64,000 nucleotides of DNA, from assembly GCA_037144355.1 (NCBI GenBank), contig JBAWWY010000001.1, positions 544,574 through 608,573 of the forward strand. Direction: 5' to 3'. This DNA comes from JBAWWY01 sp037144355 (GTDB lineage Bacteria > Bacillota > Clostridia > Peptostreptococcales > Anaerovoracaceae). The position numbers were made by a program, and so were the translations under genes. The notes under the pieces are model-generated. The model did not search any database and was not told the DNA's origin. It saw only the letters and a list, made by a program, of their open reading frames with translations. Position 1 is the stretch's first letter. Each line of letters starts with the position of its first letter. Below are positions 30,171 to 38,394 of the stretch, piece by piece.

Positions 30171-32849
30171 ATGGTTGATTGTTTAAATGTCGACGCAGCA
30201 AAAGTATTAAAGAAAGAGTTGGCGTCGGTTAAGAAAGAATTGGCAATTAAAGGTCAAGAGTGCAATCGCCTTTTGGCAGAACTTGCTTTTGTCCATGACG
30301 AGGAAATGTTCAATATTGATGAGAAGGAAAGACGAAAAATAATATATGAAAGTATGGAAATCGGCGAGTGGAGTTTGTATCTGAAAGACCACACCGCAAA
30401 ACGTTCAATAAAACATGACCAAATATTCGGATACAAGGAACCTCTCTCCGAATGGACCTATGAAATGTTTCTCGACCACGTTTTCCCCGATGATAGAGAA
30501 TATGTGGATAATCAATTTGGTTTGGCATTAAAGAATTTAACCAATTGGAATTTCGAGTGCAGAATCATACGCCATGATGGTGAAATCCGCTGGATATGGG
30601 CCTGCGGCAAACATCAACTTGATTCTAAAAACGTTCCCTTGTGCATAACTGGAATCGTCATGGATATTACCGAACGCAAATTAATTGAGGAAGAAGCACG
30701 TTTAGGAAAGCATTATAATCGCAGTTTGATTGAAGCATGTCTAGATCCGCTTGTAACAATTGGAAAGCAAGGGACAATAACAGACATCAACACTGCAACG
30801 GAAAAAGCTGTCGGTCTCCCAAGAGAAAGCATAATCGGAACAAATTTCTCCTTATATTTTACAGATGCTGCAAAGGCTGAAATTGGTTATAATCTTGCTT
30901 TCGAATATGGCAAAGTTGAAGATTACGAACTTGAACTAAAGCATTCCAGCGGATCAACAATTCCTGTCCTTTATAATGCGTCAGTTTATCGTGACAATCA
31001 AAACGATGTAATTGGCGTTTTTGCTGTAGCACGTGATATTTCATCAATAAAAAAATTGCAAAAGGAACTTTCAAATTATCAGCTTCTTTTAAAATCCAGT
31101 CTGGAAAGCCCAAAAGGCATGATAATTCTTTCTGTAGACAAGCATTTCAATTATTTATATTTCAATGAAACCCACAAGCAAACCATGAAAAATATCTATA
31201 ATAAGGAAATCTCTGTTGGAATAAACATAATCGAACAAATTGGAGTAGAAAAGGATAAGGATAACTCCATCTACAATTTCAATCTAGCTTTAAATGGTGT
31301 TCCCCATACAACTATCCAAGAATATGGCGGTATTTCAAAGGCGTATTATGAAACTTCATATAATCCGATCTTTGGTGAAAACAATGAGATAATTGGCGCC
31401 TCCGCTTTCGCCATGGATATAACCGATCGTAAATTAGCTGAACTGGCTTTAATAGACAGCGAGGAAAAATTTAAAATGCTATATACCTCGATGAATCAAG
31501 GTTTGGCTATTTTCAAAATCTTATTTGACTCTTTTAATAAACCAAATGATTATATTTTTATAGATATAAACGATAGTTTCATGAAGTTGTTCGGAGTCGC
31601 GAAAGAAAGAATAATTGGCAGGTCGCCAAAAGAAGTCATACCTGATATTGAACAGACCTGGATTGATATATTCAAGAAAGTTGCTCTCACTGGCAAACCC
31701 AGCTACAACGAATGTTTTCTCTCGAAAACTGGAAAGTATTATTCCATATACGCATATTCTCTTAAAATAAGCCAGTTTGCCATACTTGTGGCGGATATAT
31801 CCGAGCGCTTTATAAAGGAGGAGGAAATAGTATATTTGAATTATCACGACCAGCTTACAGGCTTATATAACTTGAGATTTTATGAAGAAGAGTTAAAGCG
31901 TATTGACACGGAAAGAAATCTTCCATTAACTATTGCAATGGGCGATGTCAATGGACTAAAACTCGTAAACGACTCCTTTGGGCATGCTGTTGGCGATGAG
32001 CTTCTTAAAAACGTTGCTGCTGTTTTAAAGAAAGGCTGCAGGGCGGATGATGTCATTTCTAGAATTGGAGGAGATGAATTTGTAATAATACTTCCGAAAA
32101 CCGATTCAACAAAGGCGGAAAAAGTTATCGCGCGTATCAACAAACTTGCCCAAAGAAAGAAAGTTGGATCTCTCAATATTTCAATTTCCTTTGGATTTGA
32201 AACCAAAACTACCAATAGGCAAAAGATCCAGGATATATTCAAAAAATCAGAAGATCGCATGTATCGCAATAAGCTCTATGAAAGTGCAAGTATCAAAAGC
32301 CAGTTCATCGATGTTATTTTGAAGACACTTTTTGAAAGAAGTGAAAGAGAAAAAGTCCATTCAAAAAGTGTGAGTGAAATCAGCGTTAAAATTGCCAATC
32401 AAATGAATCTTGATAAGGCGGATATATTGCAAATCAAAATTGCAGGTCTTATGCATGATATCGGGAAAATTGGAATTGATATTGGACTACTATCTGGTAC
32501 TGTTGAATTAGATGAAAATGAATGGAAAGAAATAAGAAGACATCCGGAGATTGGTTATAGAATTTTAAGTTCTGCAAATGAGTTTTCCGAAATTGCCGAT
32601 TTCGCTCTTGAGCATCACGAAAGATGGGATGGGTCGGGTTATCCAAAGGGATTGAAAGGTCAGGAAATTTCCCTATTTGCAAGGATCATATGCATAGCTG
32701 ATGCTTACGACGCAATGACAGTTGGAAGAAATTACAAACCAGTTTTAAATAATGAAGAGGCAGCCTTGGAAATAAGCAAATGCGCAGGATCTCAATTTGA
32801 TCCTGACATAGCCAGAATTTTTGTTGAAAAAATAATTAATACCTTATAA
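30171..32849 (+). CDS. Multi-PAS GGDEF-HD-GYP cyclic-di-GMP turnover protein
   Basis: An 892-residue soluble protein. A short coiled-coil start (residues 1-50) is followed by four PAS domains (about 55-165, 178-290, 300-420 and 430-550), a GGDEF domain (about 555-710; RIGGDEF intact) and an HD-GYP domain (about 720-890; HDIGKIG and ERWDGSGYPKG intact). Both enzyme halves look functional, with the PAS array probably deciding the direction of c-di-GMP flux. GAGGTAGG precedes the ATG. It is divergent from the tusA operon and its end overlaps maf by six bases. Confidence 0.94.
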   Translation: MVDCLNVDAAKVLKKELASVKKELAIKGQECNRLLAELAFVHDEEMFNIDEKERRKIIYESMEIGEWSLYLKDHTAKRSIKHDQIFGYKEPLSEWTYEMFLDHVFPDDREYVDNQFGLALKNLTNWNFECRIIRHDGEIRWIWACGKHQLDSKNVPLCITGIVMDITERKLIEEEARLGKHYNRSLIEACLDPLVTIGKQGTITDINTATEKAVGLPRESIIGTNFSLYFTDAAKAEIGYNLAFEYGKVEDYELELKHSSGSTIPVLYNASVYRDNQNDVIGVFAVARDISSIKKLQKELSNYQLLLKSSLESPKGMIILSVDKHFNYLYFNETHKQTMKNIYNKEISVGINIIEQIGVEKDKDNSIYNFNLALNGVPHTTIQEYGGISKAYYETSYNPIFGENNEIIGASAFAMDITDRKLAELALIDSEEKFKMLYTSMNQGLAIFKILFDSFNKPNDYIFIDINDSFMKLFGVAKERIIGRSPKEVIPDIEQTWIDIFKKVALTGKPSYNECFLSKTGKYYSIYAYSLKISQFAILVADISERFIKEEEIVYLNYHDQLTGLYNLRFYEEELKRIDTERNLPLTIAMGDVNGLKLVNDSFGHAVGDELLKNVAAVLKKGCRADDVISRIGGDEFVIILPKTDSTKAEKVIARINKLAQRKKVGSLNISISFGFETKTTNRQKIQDIFKKSEDRMYRNKLYESASIKSQFIDVILKTLFERSEREKVHSKSVSEISVKIANQMNLDKADILQIKIAGLMHDIGKIGIDIGLLSGTVELDENEWKEIRRHPEIGYRILSSANEFSEIADFALEHHERWDGSGYPKGLKGQEISLFARIICIADAYDAMTVGRNYKPVLNNEEAALEISKCAGSQFDPDIARIFVEKIINTL

Positions 32850-33443
32850 AAGACCTATCGTTTCTAAAAGCAAATCCAGCGGCAATCCAACTACATTATT
32901 GTAATCCCCCTCTATTTTTTCTATAAATTCCGCAGCCTTCCCTTGGATTGCATATGAACCAGCCTTGTCAAAGGGTGATTCGGCGTGGATATACATCTTT
33001 ATTTCATCTTCAGTCAATGCATTCATAAAAACCTGCGTACAGCAGTAATCCTGGACTATGGTCGTTCCAGCAGGTTTGACTGATGCGATGGCAAGTCCGG
33101 TAAAGACTTCGTGAACTCTACCTTGGAGTAGATTAAGCATATCAAAAGCTTCTTCAAAATCTTTCGGTTTTCCCAAAATCCTCCCATCAATGGCTACAAT
33201 TGTATCCGCAGCGATTATTATAATCTCCCTATCTTTCGGATACTTCTCCATGTCTATTTTTTCCAAAGCAGCATCAAGTTTTCTTTTGGCAATCAGAGTG
33301 ACAAAATCAATTGGCGAGATGGGATAATCCACTTCCTCATTCGCTTCAGTAATTAAAACTTCAAATTCTATCCCCGCTTTCTCAAGTAATTCCCGTCGCC
33401 TTGGTGATGCCGATGCCAGTATAATATGTTTGTTTATGCCCAT
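32844..33443 (-). CDS. maf: Maf family nucleotide pyrophosphatase
   Basis: A 199-residue Maf protein that hydrolyses non-canonical or house-cleaning nucleoside triphosphates (dTTP/UTP class likely). Signatures are IILASASPRRRELLEKAGIEFEV at the N-terminus, AADTIVAIDGRILGKPKDFEEA, and QGRVHEVFTGLAI, then SPFDKAGSYAIQGKAAEFIEKIEGDYNNVVGLPL. It appears complete. AGGAG is placed before the ATG. No mreBCD or other cell-shape genes are adjacent, unlike the classical context. Confidence 0.95.
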   Translation of the reverse strand: MGINKHIILASASPRRRELLEKAGIEFEVLITEANEEVDYPISPIDFVTLIAKRKLDAALEKIDMEKYPKDREIIIIAADTIVAIDGRILGKPKDFEEAFDMLNLLQGRVHEVFTGLAIASVKPAGTTIVQDYCCTQVFMNALTEDEIKMYIHAESPFDKAGSYAIQGKAAEFIEKIEGDYNNVVGLPLDLLLETIGLL

Positions 33444-33601
33444 ATCGTGTAAGCTCCTATTCCTTCAAATGATCCAACATCTACAATTTTGTTTGTCTTT
33501 ACTCATTATCTAAAGATTATTATAATTGAAAGCTCATCTGATTGCTTCCTAATTGGTTTAAAAATCATAAATAATTTCTAAAATATTTTTTAGAAATAGT
33601 A

Positions 33602-33630
33602 TTGACAATTCAAATCTCGTGTTCTATAGT
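33602..33630 (+). promoter_or_regulatory. Sigma-A-type promoter of the GntR-ABC operon
   Basis: TTGACA at 33602-33607, a 17-base spacer, and TATAGT at 33625-33630. Confidence 0.82.
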
Positions 33631-33652
33631 TAGTTACACAAGTAGTTAACTA
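33627..33652 (+). promoter_or_regulatory. Inverted repeat overlapping the -10 box, candidate GntR operator
   Basis: TAGTTA at 33627-33632 and TAACTA at 33647-33652 form an inverted repeat that overlaps the -10 box and transcription start. It probably binds the GntR (YtrA-like) product of the operon, which would then repress its own transcription. Confidence 0.55.
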
Positions 33653-33679
33653 TTTATCTATAGGAGGTGAACCCCATAA

Positions 33680-34042
33680 ATGAATTTCAACAATGAAAAG
33701 CCTATCTACATTCAATTGGCTGAATGGATGGAAGATGCCATACTTTCCGGCGCATTTGCCGAAGATGCTCAAGTTCCTTCCACAACGGAGATTTCCATCA
33801 ATTATAAGATCAACCCTGCTACGGCGTTAAAAGGGATTAATATATTGGTTGACAGCGAAATCATATACAAGAAAAGGGGTTTGGGAATGTTTGTCAGTAT
33901 TGGTGCAAAAGAGAAAATCCTCGAAAAACGAAAAGTCGACTTCTTCGATAATTTCATCGCCTCCCTTGTCTCTGAAGCAGACAAACTGGGCCTTGAGAAA
34001 AACGAAGTAGTCTCAATGATAGAAAGGAGATACGAAAAATGA
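33680..34042 (+). CDS. GntR-family transcriptional regulator (YtrA subfamily)
   Basis: A 120-residue short GntR protein. The winged HTH opens with PIYIQLAEWMEDAILSGAFAEDAQVPSTTEISINYKINPATALKGINILVDSEIIYKKRGLGMFV and has the short dimerising tail of the YtrA group. It is the first gene of an operon whose next gene, the ABC ATPase, begins inside its stop codon (ATGA overlap). It probably represses this operon and releases on an unidentified envelope stress signal. Confidence 0.92.
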   Translation: MNFNNEKPIYIQLAEWMEDAILSGAFAEDAQVPSTTEISINYKINPATALKGINILVDSEIIYKKRGLGMFVSIGAKEKILEKRKVDFFDNFIASLVSEADKLGLEKNEVVSMIERRYEK

Positions 34043-34890
34043 GTCAGATTGAAATAAATGGATTATCCAAGAACTTTGGGAATACAGAAGCCCTTGCCAA
34101 TATCAACCTTGCACTTGAATCAAACAAGATTTACGGTTTGCTTGGAAGAAATGGAGCTGGCAAGACAACCCTATTAAATCTAATAACAAATAAATTATTT
34201 CCAGATAGCGGCCAGATTCTAATTGATGGAAATTCCACTCAAGAAAATGATCATGTCCAAGGCAAAATATACTGCATGGCGGAGAAAAGTCTCCACCCTG
34301 AGAATATGAAGGTGAAAGATGCTTTTAAATGGACAAGGGAATTCTACCGTGACTTCGATATTGCATATGCAAAAGAACTGGCAGTAAGATTTGAGCTTAA
34401 GGTTGATAAAAAGATTAAAACTCTTTCTACCGGATATGCTTCCATCTTTAAAATGATTCTTGCTCTTGCCAGCAACGCGGAAATAATTCTTTTCGATGAA
34501 CCAGTGCTTGGACTTGATGCCAACCATCGGGACATGTTCTATAGGGAGCTAATGGCAAACTATAGCCTGCGGCCCAAAACAATAGTCATTTCCACTCATT
34601 TGATCGAAGAAGCCGCCAACTTGCTTGAAGATGTAATAATACTGAAAGACGGACGTATTCTAATGGTCAGCAACGTTACCGAATTATTATCCAAAGGATA
34701 TACCGTCAGTGGTCCTTCAGCTTTGGTAGATGATTATATTGCGGGGAAAAATATACTTGGTTCAGAAATTTTCGGTGGCTTGAAATCAGCTTCCCTTCTG
34801 GAAGAATCAAATATCGTTGATTTGCCACATGGACTTGAATTGTCAAAGTTGGATTTGCAGAAACTGTTTATCCACCTTACAAATGCATAA
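34039..34890 (+). CDS. ABC transporter ATP-binding protein (YtrB-like)
   Basis: A 283-residue ATPase. Motifs are Walker A GRNGAGKTT, Q-loop region, a signature written LSTGYASIF, Walker B ILFDEPVLGLD and the switch STHLIEEA. The signature is LSTGY rather than LSGGQ, as seen in many YtrB-type ATPases. It is translationally coupled to the GntR gene before it and followed 12 bases later by the permease gene. It should energise export, perhaps of an antimicrobial peptide or cell envelope component. Confidence 0.94.
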   Translation: MSQIEINGLSKNFGNTEALANINLALESNKIYGLLGRNGAGKTTLLNLITNKLFPDSGQILIDGNSTQENDHVQGKIYCMAEKSLHPENMKVKDAFKWTREFYRDFDIAYAKELAVRFELKVDKKIKTLSTGYASIFKMILALASNAEIILFDEPVLGLDANHRDMFYRELMANYSLRPKTIVISTHLIEEAANLLEDVIILKDGRILMVSNVTELLSKGYTVSGPSALVDDYIAGKNILGSEIFGGLKSASLLEESNIVDLPHGLELSKLDLQKLFIHLTNA

Positions 34891-34902
34891 GGAGGTTATA
34901 AA

Positions 34903-35616
34903 ATGAAAATATTATCATCATATAAATATCAGATTTCTGATTTGCGAAGATCTCTTGCCATTTTCTACGGCATTATCCTTATAATAATTGTCTTTGCCAT
35001 AATTATGGATAATGGATCTGCAGAAATAGGTGGAATGGAAATGGCATCAAGTATATTCATATTTGTTGTAGGTCTCAATTCATTCAGGCAAAACTTTTTA
35101 TTCTCACTTGCCAATGGGGTTTCAAGAAAAACCCAGTTCATAGCTTTCATTGCTTCGATTTCCACAGCCGCTTGCATAATGGCTATTATCGACCGTATAT
35201 ATTCTCTTGTTTTTTCAAATTTCATACTTTACGGTTCTTTGTTTCAGCAAATCTACTATAGGGGAGGATTTAACTTAACGTTAAATTCAGCTATTATGTC
35301 TTTTGTCTGGAGTGTAGTCTTCTACATAAGCGCCGCAATGTTTGGTTATATGATCTGTCTGATTTATTATAGAAGTGGTCGTATAATGAAGCTGGTTGTT
35401 TCCATACTGCCACCAGTGCTTGTATTTATTGCTTTGCCATATCTTGCAATGCTGAATACGGATTTGTCACTTAAAGTTTTAAAATTCGCTGGTCAGATAT
35501 TTGGAGTATATCCTCAATCGTTTCCAATAAATGCTGTATTCACATTCTTGATTATTTCACTCATACTCTCGTTTTTCAGTTTCTTGCTGATGAGGAGAGC
35601 TCAAATCAAACAATAG
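34903..35616 (+). CDS. ABC transporter permease partner
   Basis: A 237-residue integral membrane protein with about six helices, encoded directly after the ATPase with AAGGAGG before its ATG. The sequence contains no recognised catalytic motif; the family is assigned by context and topology. It would form the membrane part of the exporter with the ATPase. Substrate unknown. Confidence 0.85.
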   Translation: MKILSSYKYQISDLRRSLAIFYGIILIIIVFAIIMDNGSAEIGGMEMASSIFIFVVGLNSFRQNFLFSLANGVSRKTQFIAFIASISTAACIMAIIDRIYSLVFSNFILYGSLFQQIYYRGGFNLTLNSAIMSFVWSVVFYISAAMFGYMICLIYYRSGRIMKLVVSILPPVLVFIALPYLAMLNTDLSLKVLKFAGQIFGVYPQSFPINAVFTFLIISLILSFFSFLLMRRAQIKQ

Positions 35617-35644
35617 CAAACAAAAATAAAATATAACATTAATG

Positions 35645-35706
35645 ATATGCCCCCCTTACAGTAGAAAGATTGTACAGTAAAATCTGTAACTACTTGGGGA
35701 GCATAT
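35645..35706. repeat. Long interrupted inverted repeat between convergent genes
   Basis: ATATGCCCCC and TTACAG (35645-35661) face CTGTAA and GGGGAGCATAT (35684-35706) with a 22-base centre that also contains the repeat TACAGTA. It may act as a terminator for the ABC permease gene and the zinc-ribbon gene or may be a small palindromic element. Confidence 0.6.
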
Positions 35707-35707
35707 T

Positions 35708-35878
35708 TTATTTCTGCTCTTGAGATTCTTTTTTCGCTTCTTGAACATCTTCTTCTGCAAGCATTATTTTCCGTGAAATCAATTTATTGCATGTATTGCA
35801 AAAGTACCCCACTACTCCGCACCCAGATAGCTCTTCCAACTTGTTTTTACATTCGGGACAATAATATATCTTACCCAT
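35708..35878 (-). CDS. Small zinc-ribbon protein
   Basis: A 56-residue protein with CPEC at residues 7-10 and CNTC at 27-30 joined by the loop LEELSGCGVVGYF, typical of small clostridial zinc-ribbon proteins. The remainder is a charged helix (AEEDVQEAKKESQEQK). AAGGAGAAGG precedes the ATG. Role unknown. The gene is convergent with the ABC permease. Confidence 0.85.
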   Translation of the reverse strand: MGKIYYCPECKNKLEELSGCGVVGYFCNTCNKLISRKIMLAEEDVQEAKKESQEQK

Positions 35879-35888
35879 TTCCTTCTCC

Positions 35889-35917
35889 TTGATTCTCTAA
35901 TATTATAAGGATATAAT
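35889..35917 (+). promoter_or_regulatory. Sigma-A-type promoter of the agmatinase-family gene
   Basis: TTGATT at 35889-35894, 17 bases, TATAAT at 35912-35917, about 55 bases before the start codon. Confidence 0.75.
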
Positions 35918-35975
35918 ACTGTTTTAAGAAGTGTATGTCTATATGTCAAAGAATTTATTATATAGGGGGATTATG

Positions 35976-36872
35976 ATGGTCGATTTAAGGCCTTGGGGCG
36001 AGCTAAACTGCGAGAAAATTAATAATGCTGATGTAATGGTAATGGGAGTTCCTTTTGACGGTGCCGTAAGTTGTGGAAAAGGTGCAGCCTTGGCTCCTGA
36101 AAAGCTAAGAAGCCTATCAAGATATCTACCAACCATTACCGAGGAAGGCAATGAAATTGAAAATCTTAGAATATATGATCACGGAGATGTTGCATTCAGT
36201 TTGAACTGGTCAGAATATTATTCGGAAGTTGAAAAAGAAGCCTTATCTCTTTTAAAAACTGGAAAGTTCTGCTTATTCATAGGGGGAGACCATTCTGTAA
36301 CTATACCGTTGAGCAGGGCGTACGGCCAATATTATAAGGGAAAGAAAATTGGGATTATACATTTCGACTCCCATCCTGATCTATGTAACGAGTATGATGG
36401 TCATAAATGGTCCCATGCATGCCCTTTTAGGCGTGCCGTTGAAGACGTTCTCACCCCCGCTGACCTTGCACAAGTTGGCATCAGATCCTATGAAAGTGAA
36501 GAAGTCGCTTTCTATAAGTCAAATCCTGGGCTTCTGTTAATAAGAGCCTGTGATGTCTATCGTGAGGGATGGTTGGCTGCATGTCAAAAGCTCAAGGCAA
36601 AATTCAAGAACTATGATGCAGTTTATATTAGTCTTGACATCGATGTTCTCGACCCAGCCTTTGCTCCAGGAACAGGAACTCCCGAAGCTGGAGGATTGTC
36701 TACAAGGGAACTCATGGAAATAATCAGATTTCTAATGGATGAACTTCCCATTGTCGCCATGGATCTTGTGGAAGTTTCTCCTCCCCTTGACAGTGTAAAC
36801 AATATCACATCATGGGCGGCACTTAAGGTTCTTTACGAGGTTTTTGGCAAGTTGTCAAAAAATAGAAAATAG
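35976..36872 (+). CDS. Agmatinase/arginase family ureohydrolase
   Basis: About 298 residues with the binuclear manganese site of the ureohydrolases: GGDHSVT, HFDSHPDL with its Asp and His ligands, and SLDIDVLDPAFAPGTGTPE. The last motif is most like agmatinase, which splits agmatine to putrescine and urea, but guanidinobutyrase or another ureohydrolase cannot be excluded. No arginine decarboxylase is adjacent. The start is one of two adjacent ATG codons, 35973 and 35976; GGGGG is better spaced for the second. Confidence 0.9.
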   Translation: MVDLRPWGELNCEKINNADVMVMGVPFDGAVSCGKGAALAPEKLRSLSRYLPTITEEGNEIENLRIYDHGDVAFSLNWSEYYSEVEKEALSLLKTGKFCLFIGGDHSVTIPLSRAYGQYYKGKKIGIIHFDSHPDLCNEYDGHKWSHACPFRRAVEDVLTPADLAQVGIRSYESEEVAFYKSNPGLLLIRACDVYREGWLAACQKLKAKFKNYDAVYISLDIDVLDPAFAPGTGTPEAGGLSTRELMEIIRFLMDELPIVAMDLVEVSPPLDSVNNITSWAALKVLYEVFGKLSKNRK

Positions 36873-36889
36873 TACAGGGAAGTTAAAAT

Positions 36890-36936
36890 AAAACACCGAA
36901 AAATTTAAATACATTGGTTTTATTTTTCGGTGTTTT
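36890..36936. terminator. Terminator between agmatinase-family and TfoX-like genes
   Basis: AAAACACCGAAAAAT pairs with ATTTTTCGGTGTTTT across a 17-base loop and ends in T on the plus strand. Confidence 0.8.
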
Positions 36937-36977
36937 TGATTATATTTAATTGGCTAATCCTTTTCTAACAAATTAGA

Positions 36978-37349
36978 CTATTTAACCTTTGTCCTCTTTT
37001 CCTTTTTTACTTTCATCGGAAGCTTTCTTACATATTGATATGAAATATCCAGCCACTTTTGTGCGAAGCCATCATCATAAAGCTTGCTGTCTGGGATTTC
37101 CACATATTCTTTCATTATTAAACCTGGCCTTGGTTCAAAAGCACTTATTTCGTCACATTCCAAATGTATTGCCTCAAGATCATCCTTGGACAACCGTAGG
37201 AAAACAATGTCGCCTTTTACGCCAGTCCACATATTGTCATTGACAAAATAGACCGGTGAGCCGAACATTGGCTTTTTTCTGCAATCATATCCTGCTATTA
37301 GATTTTCCAGTTCAGTTGCAATATTCTGATTAGTTTTCTTCCATTCCAT
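36978..37349 (-). CDS. TfoX N-terminal-like domain protein
   Basis: A 123-residue protein matching the TfoX/Sxy N-terminal fold: RKKPMFGSPVYFVNDNMWTGVKGDIVFLRL and FEPRPGLIMKEYVEIP. In Gammaproteobacteria TfoX promotes competence; in Firmicutes this short form has no known role. It has no C-terminal domain. GAGGTAGAAT precedes the ATG. Confidence 0.82.
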   Translation of the reverse strand: MEWKKTNQNIATELENLIAGYDCRKKPMFGSPVYFVNDNMWTGVKGDIVFLRLSKDDLEAIHLECDEISAFEPRPGLIMKEYVEIPDSKLYDDGFAQKWLDISYQYVRKLPMKVKKEKRTKVK

Positions 37350-37429
37350 ATTCTACCTCGCTTATAACATTTCCTATTAGACATCCATTTCAATATTCAA
37401 TTAAAACTTCAAAATTAAATTTAATAATA

Positions 37430-38341
37430 TCACAGGTCGAATAATAAACTTTCTTCTGTTTTATAATTAAGTACTCTATATTGGTCTATTGAATAAAATA
37501 TCAAAGCAATCCAAATCATTATAAATGCTATGAGCATGGTAGTATCAAAGGTTTCTCTAAATATGAATATTCCCAGAATAAGGCTAATGGTTGGAGAAAT
37601 ATACTGCATGAATCCGATTACACCAAGTGGCAATCTTTTTACTGATTCAGCATAAAACAATAATGGTATTGATGTTGCCACGCCAGACAATGAAATCAGC
37701 AGCCAGAATAAAGGTGGTGTATTTCTGAGGAATCCATTTCCATTTGCTTCCGCATAAATCAAGTATCCCAACGCAGGAATTCCAAGGATCAAAGTCTCAA
37801 AAGACAAGCCCACTATTGAATCCAAGTGGGATTTTTTCTTAAAGACACCATAAAGAGCAAAGCTTCCAGCTAGAATCAATGCTATTATAGGAATATGTTT
37901 ATAGTTGAACGTCAGATATATAACCCCTGCAGAAGCTAGAATAAAACCAATCCCTTGAAGTTTGTTAAGTTTCTCTTTAAAAACTGCCGCCCCAAGAGCC
38001 GTCGTTACCAGTGGATTGATATAATATCCCAAACTAGCTTCAATGACATATCCATTATTTACAGCCCAGATATATGTAAACCAGTTTATCGATATGAACA
38101 ACATGCACATCAATCCATTCATGGACTTTTGTCTCGATTGGAAAACTTCAAGTAAAGACTTGACTTGTCCCTTTGACAATAAGATGACAGCCAAAAATAG
38201 GAATGACCATACTATTCGTTGCGCAAATATCTGATCTGGGCCAAGAACTTCCACAAGCTTCCAATATAACGGCAATAGGCCCCAAATGCCATAAGCCAAT
38301 CCCGCCATAACAAGTCCTTTGACATGCTCCCTTTTGTCCAT
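37430..38341 (-). CDS. rarD: EamA-family transporter RarD
   Basis: A 303-residue membrane protein with ten predicted helices of the drug/metabolite transporter superfamily. It matches RarD: GLAYGIWGLLPLYWKLVEVLGPDQIFAQRIVWSF at the start and GFMQYISPTISLILGIFIFRE near the end, plus SLGYYINPLVTTALG in the middle. Substrate unknown; the family was named for chloramphenicol resistance. The GGDEF-hemerythrin gene lies 53 bases upstream on the same strand. Confidence 0.92.
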   Translation of the reverse strand: MDKREHVKGLVMAGLAYGIWGLLPLYWKLVEVLGPDQIFAQRIVWSFLFLAVILLSKGQVKSLLEVFQSRQKSMNGLMCMLFISINWFTYIWAVNNGYVIEASLGYYINPLVTTALGAAVFKEKLNKLQGIGFILASAGVIYLTFNYKHIPIIALILAGSFALYGVFKKKSHLDSIVGLSFETLILGIPALGYLIYAEANGNGFLRNTPPLFWLLISLSGVATSIPLLFYAESVKRLPLGVIGFMQYISPTISLILGIFIFRETFDTTMLIAFIMIWIALIFYSIDQYRVLNYKTEESLLFDL

Positions 38342-38394
38342 TCCATCTATCTCCGTTGTACTAATATTTTCACACTTTTAAAAAGGCTAACCGC

